Below the pieces are notes generated by a model, which worked only from the letters and a program-made list of their open reading frames with translations, ran no database searches and had not been told where the DNA came from. This document shows, in pieces, positions 1-5,940 of a stretch of DNA of 10,907 nt. Every line of letters starts with the position of its first letter. Within the stretch, counting starts at the first letter, position 1. A program made the position numbers and the translations under genes. The DNA comes from Pseudomonadota bacterium (GTDB lineage Bacteria > Pseudomonadota > Alphaproteobacteria > Rs-D84), in contig JAUNMD010000024.1 in the NCBI GenBank assembly GCA_030531915.1, forward strand, positions 1 through 10,907, written 5' to 3'.

Positions 1-72
1 CAACAGCGCATTAAAAAACGTGTATCCATAGATACAATTCAAAAATCTGGTCAAAGAATATTTATCAGACAT
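1..72 (-). CDS. 5' end of a leftward gene, possibly a membrane protein
   Basis: Reading leftward from an ATG at 72-70 there are 24 codons without a stop up to the window edge. The peptide starts MSDKYSLTRFLNCIYGYTFF and ends NALL. The start is preceded by a purine-rich GGGGA run that could be a ribosome binding site, and further upstream by a -10-like TATAAT on the same strand (102-107). The peptide becomes hydrophobic and aromatic after about residue 9, which resembles the first membrane helix of a transporter (major facilitator proteins often begin this way). With so few residues that is only a guess. It is divergent from the 801-residue gene, with 118 bp between the two starts. The gene itself is plausible but unproven; its function is not assigned. 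Confidence 0.45.
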   Translation of the reverse strand, partial: MSDKYSLTRFLNCIYGYTFFNALL

Positions 73-101
73 CCCCGCATTCCCCACATAAACGCGTTTG
101 C

Positions 102-129
102 ATTATACACTATTTTTATGCCCTGTGTA
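102..129 (-). promoter_or_regulatory. Putative leftward promoter for the partial gene at 1-72
   Basis: On the minus strand a perfect TATAAT lies at 107-102. A 4-of-6 -35 match, TACACA, lies at 129-124, with a 16 bp spacer. Transcription would start near 96, about 24 nt before the ATG at 72. The -35 directly adjoins the -35 of the rightward promoter (130-135), so the two divergent promoters are back to back and may compete for polymerase or share a regulator. Confidence 0.4.
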
Positions 130-158
130 TTGATTTTTTGGCAAAAAAACACTATAAT
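130..158 (+). promoter_or_regulatory. Promoter of the 801-residue protein gene
   Basis: TTGATT at 130-135 and a perfect TATAAT at 153-158 are separated by exactly 17 bp. The expected start point is near 165, giving a short leader of about 26 nt. The leader holds an AAAGGGG ribosome binding site at about 176-182, 8 nt before the ATG at 191. Confidence 0.65.
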
Positions 159-190
159 TACGTGTGTAAATAATCAAAGGGGACGCGCCC

Positions 191-2596
191 ATGTCTGTCA
201 AAATAAACGAATTTTTATTACAGTATTACAAGCAGTTGCGTTTTAACAACATGCCGGCCGAGGTTCGCGCCCAGTTCAACGTGTATCTGAAGGCCGATGA
301 TTTTCGCGGTCATATGAAGGACTGGAAAAAGGAACTGATGACGAATGGCGCGAACAATCCAATTCCCGACCCGACCGAGGTAAATGGCGCATGGGAACTG
401 AGTGACGCCGAATGGGAAAAGTTATTCCGTGCGTTCCAAGATGCGTTCCGCGCGATGGACGCGGACAAGAAATCCTTCAAGGACAACAAAGACGCAAATG
501 ATTTCTTGAACGAATACTTTGGCGATTTGCGGCTGTTTTCAAATGGCGTTGCCAGCAATGATGCCGAACAAGAGATTCAGGGGAATTTCAAAACATTTCT
601 GGAAAGCAACCGTCAGGTTTTAGAGGTTGCATTCAAGCAATGGGGACTGACCGACGGTGATTTTTCTTATTCCGACCTGATGAGTGGCATTCGGGACAAG
701 AAATATAATACATCGCCCAAATTCCAACAGAAAATCAAAGATGTTGCCCAGTATGTTGCGTATTATATGCGCCAGCCAGATTTTGTAAATTCACTGGGGC
801 CAAACGCACAGGTAAACCTGCCTAATTTTGAAAAGGTCGAAAAGGGATTTGACGACGACCAGATTGACCCAAACGATATGGCGTATTTCCGGCGTAATTA
901 TCGTGATTTGTTGGATACATTGAATAAAAAGTCCAAGGTTTATAATGTATTCAAAACATATGACAAGGGCAAGATTTCCAAGCCACTGGACGAGGCAAAA
1001 GAAAAAGTCGATTACGGCAACAAGGAATCTGATGACTATGTTCCGCCAAAGCGCGACGATGAACTGACCCCATGGCAACAGTTGTCCAAGAATATTGGTG
1101 ACACCTGGTCTGATTATATGGACAAGTACACCAAGTTCCGTGGCGACCAGTTGTTTATGTCTGATTCCGCCAAGGCGATTGTCAAGGCATTGGACGACAA
1201 AAAGGTCAAAATGAAGCCAACCGATGGGTTGGGTAAACTGGTTGAAAACGCCGATGCGATAAAGGCGAACCTGTTGTATAAATCGCCAACCGCGACCAAA
1301 CATTTTGAATGGATGGCAAAAACATTAAAAGATTTGCAATCCACCATGCCCAAGGCGTTTAATGGCGCATTGCAAAATGGACGCCAGATGCGTGCATTGG
1401 TGTCTGAACTGATTATGACCGCCGTCCGTGATGGCAAAATGGACGAAGCCAAATCCGCGATGGAGGTTTTGTCCGTTATCCACTATGGTTACACCACCAG
1501 CAAGATTATGGACGCATTGGGCAAAGAAAACCTGACCGTGTTTTCAGACGGGAAACTGTCATGGAACAAAAATCAGGGTGTTCAATTTGTTACAAACGCC
1601 ATGGACAAGAGTATCAAGTGGGCATTTATGGCGGTTGGCTATGGCATAACGATTGTGGGAAATGCGTATAACCTGCGCGGCAGTAAATTTAATCAGGCCA
1701 CCGGCCGTATGAAAAAGGCGCATGACGACTTTATTCAGGCCAATGATGACGAAAAAAACAGAAAAATTGCCGAACGCAATATAGAAAACCCATTGGCACA
1801 ACAACGCATTCAGGCCGAACAGAACGTGATGACGCAAACGGGTATAACCGATGCGACATACGCCCAACACGAACAGGCGTATAACACCGCGGAAAGTGAC
1901 GCAAAGCAAAAACACACGGCGATGAATGATGCCGACAAACGCTTAAAAGACGCCAATAAAAAATTGGAATCTTATGACGATTTGACGCAGCAGATAAACA
2001 GTGCAAATCAGGCATTGCCCCAGATTCAACAGGATTTACAACAGTTGCAAAATGCGCTGAACGACCCGAATACATATAGCGGTATGCCACCACAGGCAGC
2101 AAACGCGGTGGCGGCTGATATTCAGCGTCAAATTACGGATTTACAACAACAACAGCGTGACATTCAACAAACCCTGCCCCAGTTGCAGCACAGCCAGCAG
2201 CAGTTGTTAAATAATCCAGACATTCAAAATGCATTGGCCCATCGTCCGACGTATCAGGCGGACTTTAATGCCGCCCAAACGTCTTACAATGCCGCGCAAC
2301 AGTTGGCAGACCAGTTGGGCGATCCGGTGCACAAATTCAAAAATGCAAAAGACCGCGTTGATGAACTGAACAAGCAAATCGATGCACGCAACAGTGAAAT
2401 TGACAACTGGGACGACAAGCACAAGGACAAATTCCAAGAACTGATGGCGTATTGGGATTTCTTGGAAACGGGTCGCAACACACATACAGGCAACCTGTAT
2501 TCATGGAGTTTGGGCAGCGCAAAAAAGAAACAGAAAAATTTCAATGGCAGTGCACTGTTCCAACAATATCTGGCCGCGTATGGGCGTGTGGCATAA
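191..2596 (+). CDS. Large cysteine-free coiled-coil protein of unknown function
   Basis: I do not recognise this 801-residue protein. The ATG start is supported by AAAGGGG 8 nt upstream and a sigma70-type promoter. There is no signal peptide, and I found no cysteine in the whole chain. Residues 1 to about 460 look soluble and largely helical, rich in Asp, Lys, Asn and aromatic residues. A short hydrophobic stretch at about 477-492 (WAFMAVGYGITIVGNA) is short for a membrane helix. From about 500 to 755 the chain is a long Gln/Ala/Asn-rich coiled coil, strongest after residue 598 (repeated QQ, LQQLQ, DLQQQQ segments) and broken by a Pro-rich turn near 630. The last 40 residues (from TGRNTHTGN) are polar and may form a separate cap. 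Length, absence of cysteine and coiled coil suit a structural, tape-measure-like or exported protein, but this is inference. A weak hairpin (TTGCC/GGCAA, 2602-2617) follows the stop. The neighbour downstream is fibre-like. Confidence 0.85.
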   Translation: MSVKINEFLLQYYKQLRFNNMPAEVRAQFNVYLKADDFRGHMKDWKKELMTNGANNPIPDPTEVNGAWELSDAEWEKLFRAFQDAFRAMDADKKSFKDNKDANDFLNEYFGDLRLFSNGVASNDAEQEIQGNFKTFLESNRQVLEVAFKQWGLTDGDFSYSDLMSGIRDKKYNTSPKFQQKIKDVAQYVAYYMRQPDFVNSLGPNAQVNLPNFEKVEKGFDDDQIDPNDMAYFRRNYRDLLDTLNKKSKVYNVFKTYDKGKISKPLDEAKEKVDYGNKESDDYVPPKRDDELTPWQQLSKNIGDTWSDYMDKYTKFRGDQLFMSDSAKAIVKALDDKKVKMKPTDGLGKLVENADAIKANLLYKSPTATKHFEWMAKTLKDLQSTMPKAFNGALQNGRQMRALVSELIMTAVRDGKMDEAKSAMEVLSVIHYGYTTSKIMDALGKENLTVFSDGKLSWNKNQGVQFVTNAMDKSIKWAFMAVGYGITIVGNAYNLRGSKFNQATGRMKKAHDDFIQANDDEKNRKIAERNIENPLAQQRIQAEQNVMTQTGITDATYAQHEQAYNTAESDAKQKHTAMNDADKRLKDANKKLESYDDLTQQINSANQALPQIQQDLQQLQNALNDPNTYSGMPPQAANAVAADIQRQITDLQQQQRDIQQTLPQLQHSQQQLLNNPDIQNALAHRPTYQADFNAAQTSYNAAQQLADQLGDPVHKFKNAKDRVDELNKQIDARNSEIDNWDDKHKDKFQELMAYWDFLETGRNTHTGNLYSWSLGSAKKKQKNFNGSALFQQYLAAYGRVA

Positions 2597-2601
2597 CACC
2601 C

Positions 2602-2630
2602 TTGCCTTTTTCGGCAATTTGTGGTATAAT
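2602..2630 (+). promoter_or_regulatory. Strong extended -10 promoter upstream of the fibre-like gene
   Basis: TTGCCT (2602-2607), a 17 bp spacer, and TATAAT (2625-2630) preceded by TGG, which gives an extended -10 (TGnTATAAT). This is the best promoter match in the window. The predicted start is 2637/2638, only a few bases before a terminator-like hairpin at 2644-2662. An ATG in frame with the downstream gene lies at 2638-2640, exactly at the predicted start point. Confidence 0.65.
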
Positions 2631-2643
2631 ACGCCACATGACG

Positions 2644-2670
2644 ACACCGCCAATGGCGGTGTTTTTTATT
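2644..2670 (+). terminator. Intrinsic terminator between the 801-residue and fibre-like genes
   Basis: A perfect 8 bp GC-rich stem (ACACCGCC / GGCGGTGT) with an AAT loop is followed by six T and then ATT. It would end transcripts of the gene stopping at 2596. It lies about 7 nt downstream of the predicted start of the promoter at 2602-2630, so that promoter's transcripts also have to pass it. Confidence 0.75.
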
Positions 2671-2703
2671 GCACAAAAATCAATCAACATAAAAGGATTT
2701 TAT

Positions 2704-3270
2704 ATGGCACGAATTTTACAAATTCGGCGTGGCAACGCGTCACAAAACGATAACTTTACAGGAATGGCGGGCGAAATCACAATGGACACCGACGCAAAAA
2801 CACTGCGCGTGCACGATGGAAAAACGCTGGGCGGGTTCGCACTGGCGCGCGTGGGCGATGGCGGCGGCAATGGCGATTTTGATATCAGTTCAGTATCAGA
2901 CGAATTTTGGGCCGCGCTGTTTGCGCGTATGTCGCCACGTGCGCCCGAAATTATGACTTCGCCCGAAATTGCAATTACCAATACATCGGGTCAGGAATAT
3001 ATTTTTGACACCACACGCACGCCAATATTTGCCAACGTCGTATTGCGCTGCAAATCCGCCGAATGCGGGTACAGTGCGGGCGACACGGTTGCATCATTTG
3101 GAATTGGTGCGCGCACAAATCCCGCACCAATGACATACGTGTCCACAGACGTCCTGCATTGCGTACAAATGGTTGGTGGCGAAGCGTTCTGGGTTTCGCA
3201 TCACGACACGGGAATTACGACCAAAATCACCCCTGAAAATTGGCGCGCAATATTCAGAGTTTACTGTTGA
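2704..3270 (+). CDS. Phage tail-fibre-like protein with a major tropism determinant-type N-terminus
   Basis: A 188-residue protein. The ATG at 2704 is chosen because AAAAGGA ends 6-7 nt upstream; the frame stays open further upstream, with a possible start at 2638. Residues 2-50 (ILQIRRGNASQNDNFTGMAG, then EITMDTD and LRVHDG) have the pattern of the Mtd-like N-terminal domain found on phage fibres: LQ-RRG, then GE-T-DTD, then L-VHDG-T-GGF. In phages this domain forms small trimeric beta-prisms that carry a receptor-binding head. A Gly-rich linker (51-57) leads to a C-terminal region (about 86-188) rich in beta-type residues, with the ending ITPENWRAIFRVYC, like small fibre-tip domains. There are four cysteines (116, 121, 153, 188), unlike the cysteine-free neighbour. 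No signal peptide and no other phage genes are visible. It may be a domesticated fibre, part of a particle or secretion machine, or a surface adhesin. The domain call is fairly safe; the role is unknown. Confidence 0.8.
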   Translation: MARILQIRRGNASQNDNFTGMAGEITMDTDAKTLRVHDGKTLGGFALARVGDGGGNGDFDISSVSDEFWAALFARMSPRAPEIMTSPEIAITNTSGQEYIFDTTRTPIFANVVLRCKSAECGYSAGDTVASFGIGARTNPAPMTYVSTDVLHCVQMVGGEAFWVSHHDTGITTKITPENWRAIFRVYC

Positions 3271-3295
3271 AACGGCTGAAATACTTTGCTATGCT
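3267..3295 (+). promoter_or_regulatory. ackA promoter (extended -10)
   Basis: TTGAAA at 3267-3272, a 17 bp spacer, and TATGCT at 3290-3295 with an upstream TGC (TGnTATGCT). The -35 overlaps the TGA stop codon of the preceding fibre-like gene (3268-3270). Start is predicted near 3302, giving a leader of about 22 nt. Confidence 0.65.
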
Positions 3296-3323
3296 GGTGG
3301 CGCAATAGAAAAAGAGGAAACAA

Positions 3324-4580
3324 ATGTACATACTTGCACTGAACTGCGGTTCTTCATCATTGAAGTATCAGGTTTTCGACGCGGCGTCCAAGAAAGCAAT
3401 CGTTGGCGGTAACGTTGAAAAAATCGGCCTGCCGGATTCTTTTGTTACACAGAAATATCCAGACGGCACAAAACAACGCAAAGACACCGTTATGAAAAAT
3501 CATGACGAAGCGTTAAATGTCGTTCTGTTTATGTTACGCGAAGCGTCCATTGACCTGAACGAAATCAAGGGTGTTGGTCACCGTGTTGTTATGGGTGGTG
3601 ATAAATTCGCATCGTCTGTGGAAATCACCGATGATGTTATGAAAACAATCGACAAACTGTCGCCATTGGCACCATTGCACAACCCAGCCGCCCTGCGTGG
3701 TGTGGTTACCGCAAAACAGTTGTTGCCAAACGCAAAACAGGTTGCCGTATTTGATACCGCATTCCACCAGACAATGCCGGATTATTCATTCCGCTATGCT
3801 GTGCCATCGGCATGGTACACCGAATTGGGTGTTCGTCGCTATGGTTTCCATGGGACATCACACCTGTATGTTTCAAAGCGCGCGGCCGCGATGTTGGGCA
3901 AACCCGCTGACCAGTGCAACCTGATTACACTGCACATTGGTTCGGGCGCATCGGCCACCGCAATCAAAAACGGTATTTCCGTTGATACATCAATGGGTAT
4001 GACACCAACCGCCGGTCTGACCATGGGTACACGCCCAGGTGATTTAGACCCAGGTGCGGTTCTGTATGTTATGAACACATTGCACCTGACACCGGATCAA
4101 ATGCAGAAACATTTGAACAAGGATTCGGGTCTGATGGGGTTGACAGAATGCTATGCCGACCGTCGTGACGTCGAAGAAAACAAAGACGGTAATGACAAGT
4201 GCCGTCTGGCCATTGATACAGAGGTACACAATGTTAAAAAATACATTGGTGCGTATATGGCTGAATTGGGTCACACAGATGCATTGGTATTCACCGCGGG
4301 CGTTGGTGAAAACGACGATTACCTGCGCGAACGTTTCTGCACCGGATTGGAAGATTTGGGCATCAAACTGGACAAAGAAAAGAATGCCAAGGCATTGGCG
4401 CGCAAGGGTGTTGACGAAGCTGAAATCAGCACACCGGACAGCCGTGTCAAAGTATTTATGGTTGCCACCAACGAAGAATTGGTCATTGTCGAAGACACAT
4501 TGGCAATCATGAACGGCACATATAATCCAAATCATTTGAAGATGGATTATTCGTTCGCAAAACAGCAAAAGACCAGATAA
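3324..4580 (+). CDS. ackA: Acetate kinase
   Basis: Acetate kinase (418 residues; family usually about 400) interconverts acetyl phosphate + ADP and acetate + ATP in the cytosol, normally with phosphotransacetylase (not in the window). The ATG has AGAGGA 5 nt upstream. Family signatures are in order: NCGSSSLK (N7), GHRVV (R87), PLAPLHNPA (H119), FDTAFHQ (D144), YGFHGTSH (H176), LHIGSGAS (H204), DTSMGMTPTAGLTMGTRPGD (R237), TAGVGEN (about 324-330) and NEEL (383-386). The usual substrate and catalytic Asn, Arg, His and Asp positions are present. Two departures are visible: GHRVVMGG has Met where His is usual, and HIGSG has Ser207 where Asn is usual (HLGNG). The intact TAGxGEN nucleotide motif argues for ATP/ADP use. 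Codons lean to GTT, GGT, CGT and CTG more than in the genes to its right, as expected for high expression. It is a single-gene unit with its own promoter and terminator. Confidence 0.97.
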   Translation: MYILALNCGSSSLKYQVFDAASKKAIVGGNVEKIGLPDSFVTQKYPDGTKQRKDTVMKNHDEALNVVLFMLREASIDLNEIKGVGHRVVMGGDKFASSVEITDDVMKTIDKLSPLAPLHNPAALRGVVTAKQLLPNAKQVAVFDTAFHQTMPDYSFRYAVPSAWYTELGVRRYGFHGTSHLYVSKRAAAMLGKPADQCNLITLHIGSGASATAIKNGISVDTSMGMTPTAGLTMGTRPGDLDPGAVLYVMNTLHLTPDQMQKHLNKDSGLMGLTECYADRRDVEENKDGNDKCRLAIDTEVHNVKKYIGAYMAELGHTDALVFTAGVGENDDYLRERFCTGLEDLGIKLDKEKNAKALARKGVDEAEISTPDSRVKVFMVATNEELVIVEDTLAIMNGTYNPNHLKMDYSFAKQQKTR

Positions 4581-4596
4581 TTTATTCTGGCACACG

Positions 4597-4631
4597 ACAA
4601 ACGTCCCATTTTGGGACGTTTGTTTTTTTTT
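4597..4631 (+). terminator. Strong intrinsic terminator of ackA
   Basis: A perfect 11 bp stem (ACAAACGTCCC / GGGACGTTTGT) with an ATTTT loop is followed by nine consecutive T. Only 61 bp separate the convergent ackA and protease stop codons. On the minus strand the hairpin is followed by CGTGTG rather than a T run, so it should stop rightward transcripts much better than leftward ones. Confidence 0.9.
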
Positions 4632-4641
4632 ATTACATTTA

Positions 4642-5940
4642 TTATTTTGACTTATTCAATATGTCGCCCGATTTAATGTATTCGGGGGCGTCTGACTTTA
4701 ATTTTTGACGCGCGATTTTTGCATACTTTTTTGCGTTCTGGGTGTTCCCAATCATACTGTAATATTCCGCACGCGCCCAATCACCACGTCCGTCATCATC
4801 GCCATACGCGCGCGCCAGCACCCAATACGTCAATGGCGCGGGCGCGGCCAGCAATGCACGTTTGCATAATTCAATGGCGCGCGGGCCGTCACCCGATTTA
4901 TTTCGTTCGGTCAAAACCAATGCCAGTGCGGTCTGAATCTGGGGGGCGGTGCCCGCCAATTCCAAACTGCGCGAATATGCGGTGACACTGTCGTCATAAT
5001 GACCAAATTGGTATTCAATGTCGCCCAACAGTTCATAAAAATATGGATTGTCCGCATGGCGCGCAATCAGTGTCTGCGTGCCGACGCGCGCGGCGTCCAG
5101 ATTTCCCGCCTGCATCGATGCAATGGCACGGGCGTATATTGCCGCATCTGATTTGTCCGAATATGGGTACAATTCACGCACGCGCGTGGCGGTGTCCAAA
5201 TATCCGACCAATTTTGCCTGAATCAAACGGAATTTCGCATCACGCGATGTGTCGGTCGCGGGCGCGGTGTAATTCAACTTTGCAATTCGGTCGCGGACAT
5301 TTTTCAATCGTTCGGTGGTCAGTGGGTGATTCACACGCGTTGGGTTCACGCGCGATTCCGCCGCGCCACTGATTTCGCGCATTTGTTCAAAAACCTGAAT
5401 AAAACCGTTCGGATTTTGACCCGCACGCACCATCAAATCCAACCCCATATTGTCGGCAATGCGTTCTTCGTCACGGGTAAATGCCAACATCGATTGCTGG
5501 GCAACGCCACTGGATCCCGCCAGCACCCCCGCCCCCAGCGATGGGTTGCCACCCGCCACCATCAGGCCGATTCCCAGTGCCTGAATCAGCATTGCGCGCT
5601 GCATTTCCGCCGCCATACGCGACGACATCTGGGCCATGTGGCCGCCGATTGTGTGTCCCAATTCATGCGCAATTACCGCCTGTAACGCGTCGGGGGATTT
5701 TATCTGGGTCAACAGGCCGGTATAAACATACACATCGTCGCCACCCATAACAAACGCATTGAAATCATCGTCACGCACAATATGCACGCGCAGGCGGTTG
5801 TCCGGAATTTCCGCCGCGGTGGCAATGGGCCGCACCAATTCGGTCACAACGCGTTCGATTTCTGTGTCATTTATCAACGACACCGCGTGCGCACCGGTCG
5901 CAAAAAACAACGATAATAAAAAGACAAATATCTTATGCAC
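4642..5940 (-). CDS. bepA: Periplasmic M48 zinc metalloprotease with TPR domain (BepA-like)
   Basis: A 432-residue exported metalloprotease of the BepA/YfgC type, which assists or degrades outer-membrane proteins such as LptD at the BAM complex. Residues 1-19 form a signal peptide (hydrophobic KIFVFLLSLFFATG, cleavage after AHA). The M48 domain has the zinc motif HELGH (H92, E93, H96) and the third ligand E159 in EERIAD. A conserved NHPLTTER segment (H205) matches the place of the regulatory histidine in BepA (His246 in E. coli), which can plug the active site. Residues from about 230 form a TPR superhelix (for example YFYELLGDIEYQFGHYDDSV). The start is GTG, giving GTGCATAAG: recG ends GCA-TAA inside it, an 8 bp overlap. 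AGGA lies 9 nt upstream of the GTG. The gene is last in the rph-recG operon. No T-rich terminator is seen on its own strand. Symbol assigned by architecture; true orthology is unproven. Confidence 0.88.
   Translation of the reverse strand: MHKIFVFLLSLFFATGAHAVSLINDTEIERVVTELVRPIATAAEIPDNRLRVHIVRDDDFNAFVMGGDDVYVYTGLLTQIKSPDALQAVIAHELGHTIGGHMAQMSSRMAAEMQRAMLIQALGIGLMVAGGNPSLGAGVLAGSSGVAQQSMLAFTRDEERIADNMGLDLMVRAGQNPNGFIQVFEQMREISGAAESRVNPTRVNHPLTTERLKNVRDRIAKLNYTAPATDTSRDAKFRLIQAKLVGYLDTATRVRELYPYSDKSDAAIYARAIASMQAGNLDAARVGTQTLIARHADNPYFYELLGDIEYQFGHYDDSVTAYSRSLELAGTAPQIQTALALVLTERNKSGDGPRAIELCKRALLAAPAPLTYWVLARAYGDDDGRGDWARAEYYSMIGNTQNAKKYAKIARQKLKSDAPEYIKSGDILNKSK

Noticed and set aside
21..36. 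Inverted repeat TGTATC-CATA-GATACA
   Set aside because: A 6 bp perfect inverted repeat lies inside the partial leftward reading frame, not in a regulatory position; likely chance.
791..1303. Open 170-codon frame on the minus strand inside the 801-residue gene
   Set aside because: It is antisense to a well-supported gene, has no ribosome binding site, and its composition (many Val, Ile, Phe, Gln) is what the reverse of Asp/Lys/Asn-rich coding gives.
1982..2230. CAA/CAG-rich stretches that look like a microsatellite
   Set aside because: The codons vary and follow heptad-like Gln/Leu spacing, so they are coiled-coil coding sequence rather than a simple repeat array.
2602..2620. TTGCC/GGCAA hairpin after the 801-residue gene as the main terminator
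   Set aside because: The stem is only 5 bp and followed by three T; the hairpin at 2644-2662 is far stronger.
2452..2703. Upstream extension of the fibre-like frame to 2452
   Set aside because: It overlaps the end of the 801-residue gene and runs through its stop, the promoter and the terminator; only the start at 2638 remains a minor alternative to 2704.
4044..4595. Open 183-codon frame antisense to ackA
   Set aside because: It is entirely within the antisense of a clear acetate kinase, crosses the ackA terminator, and has no recognisable motif.
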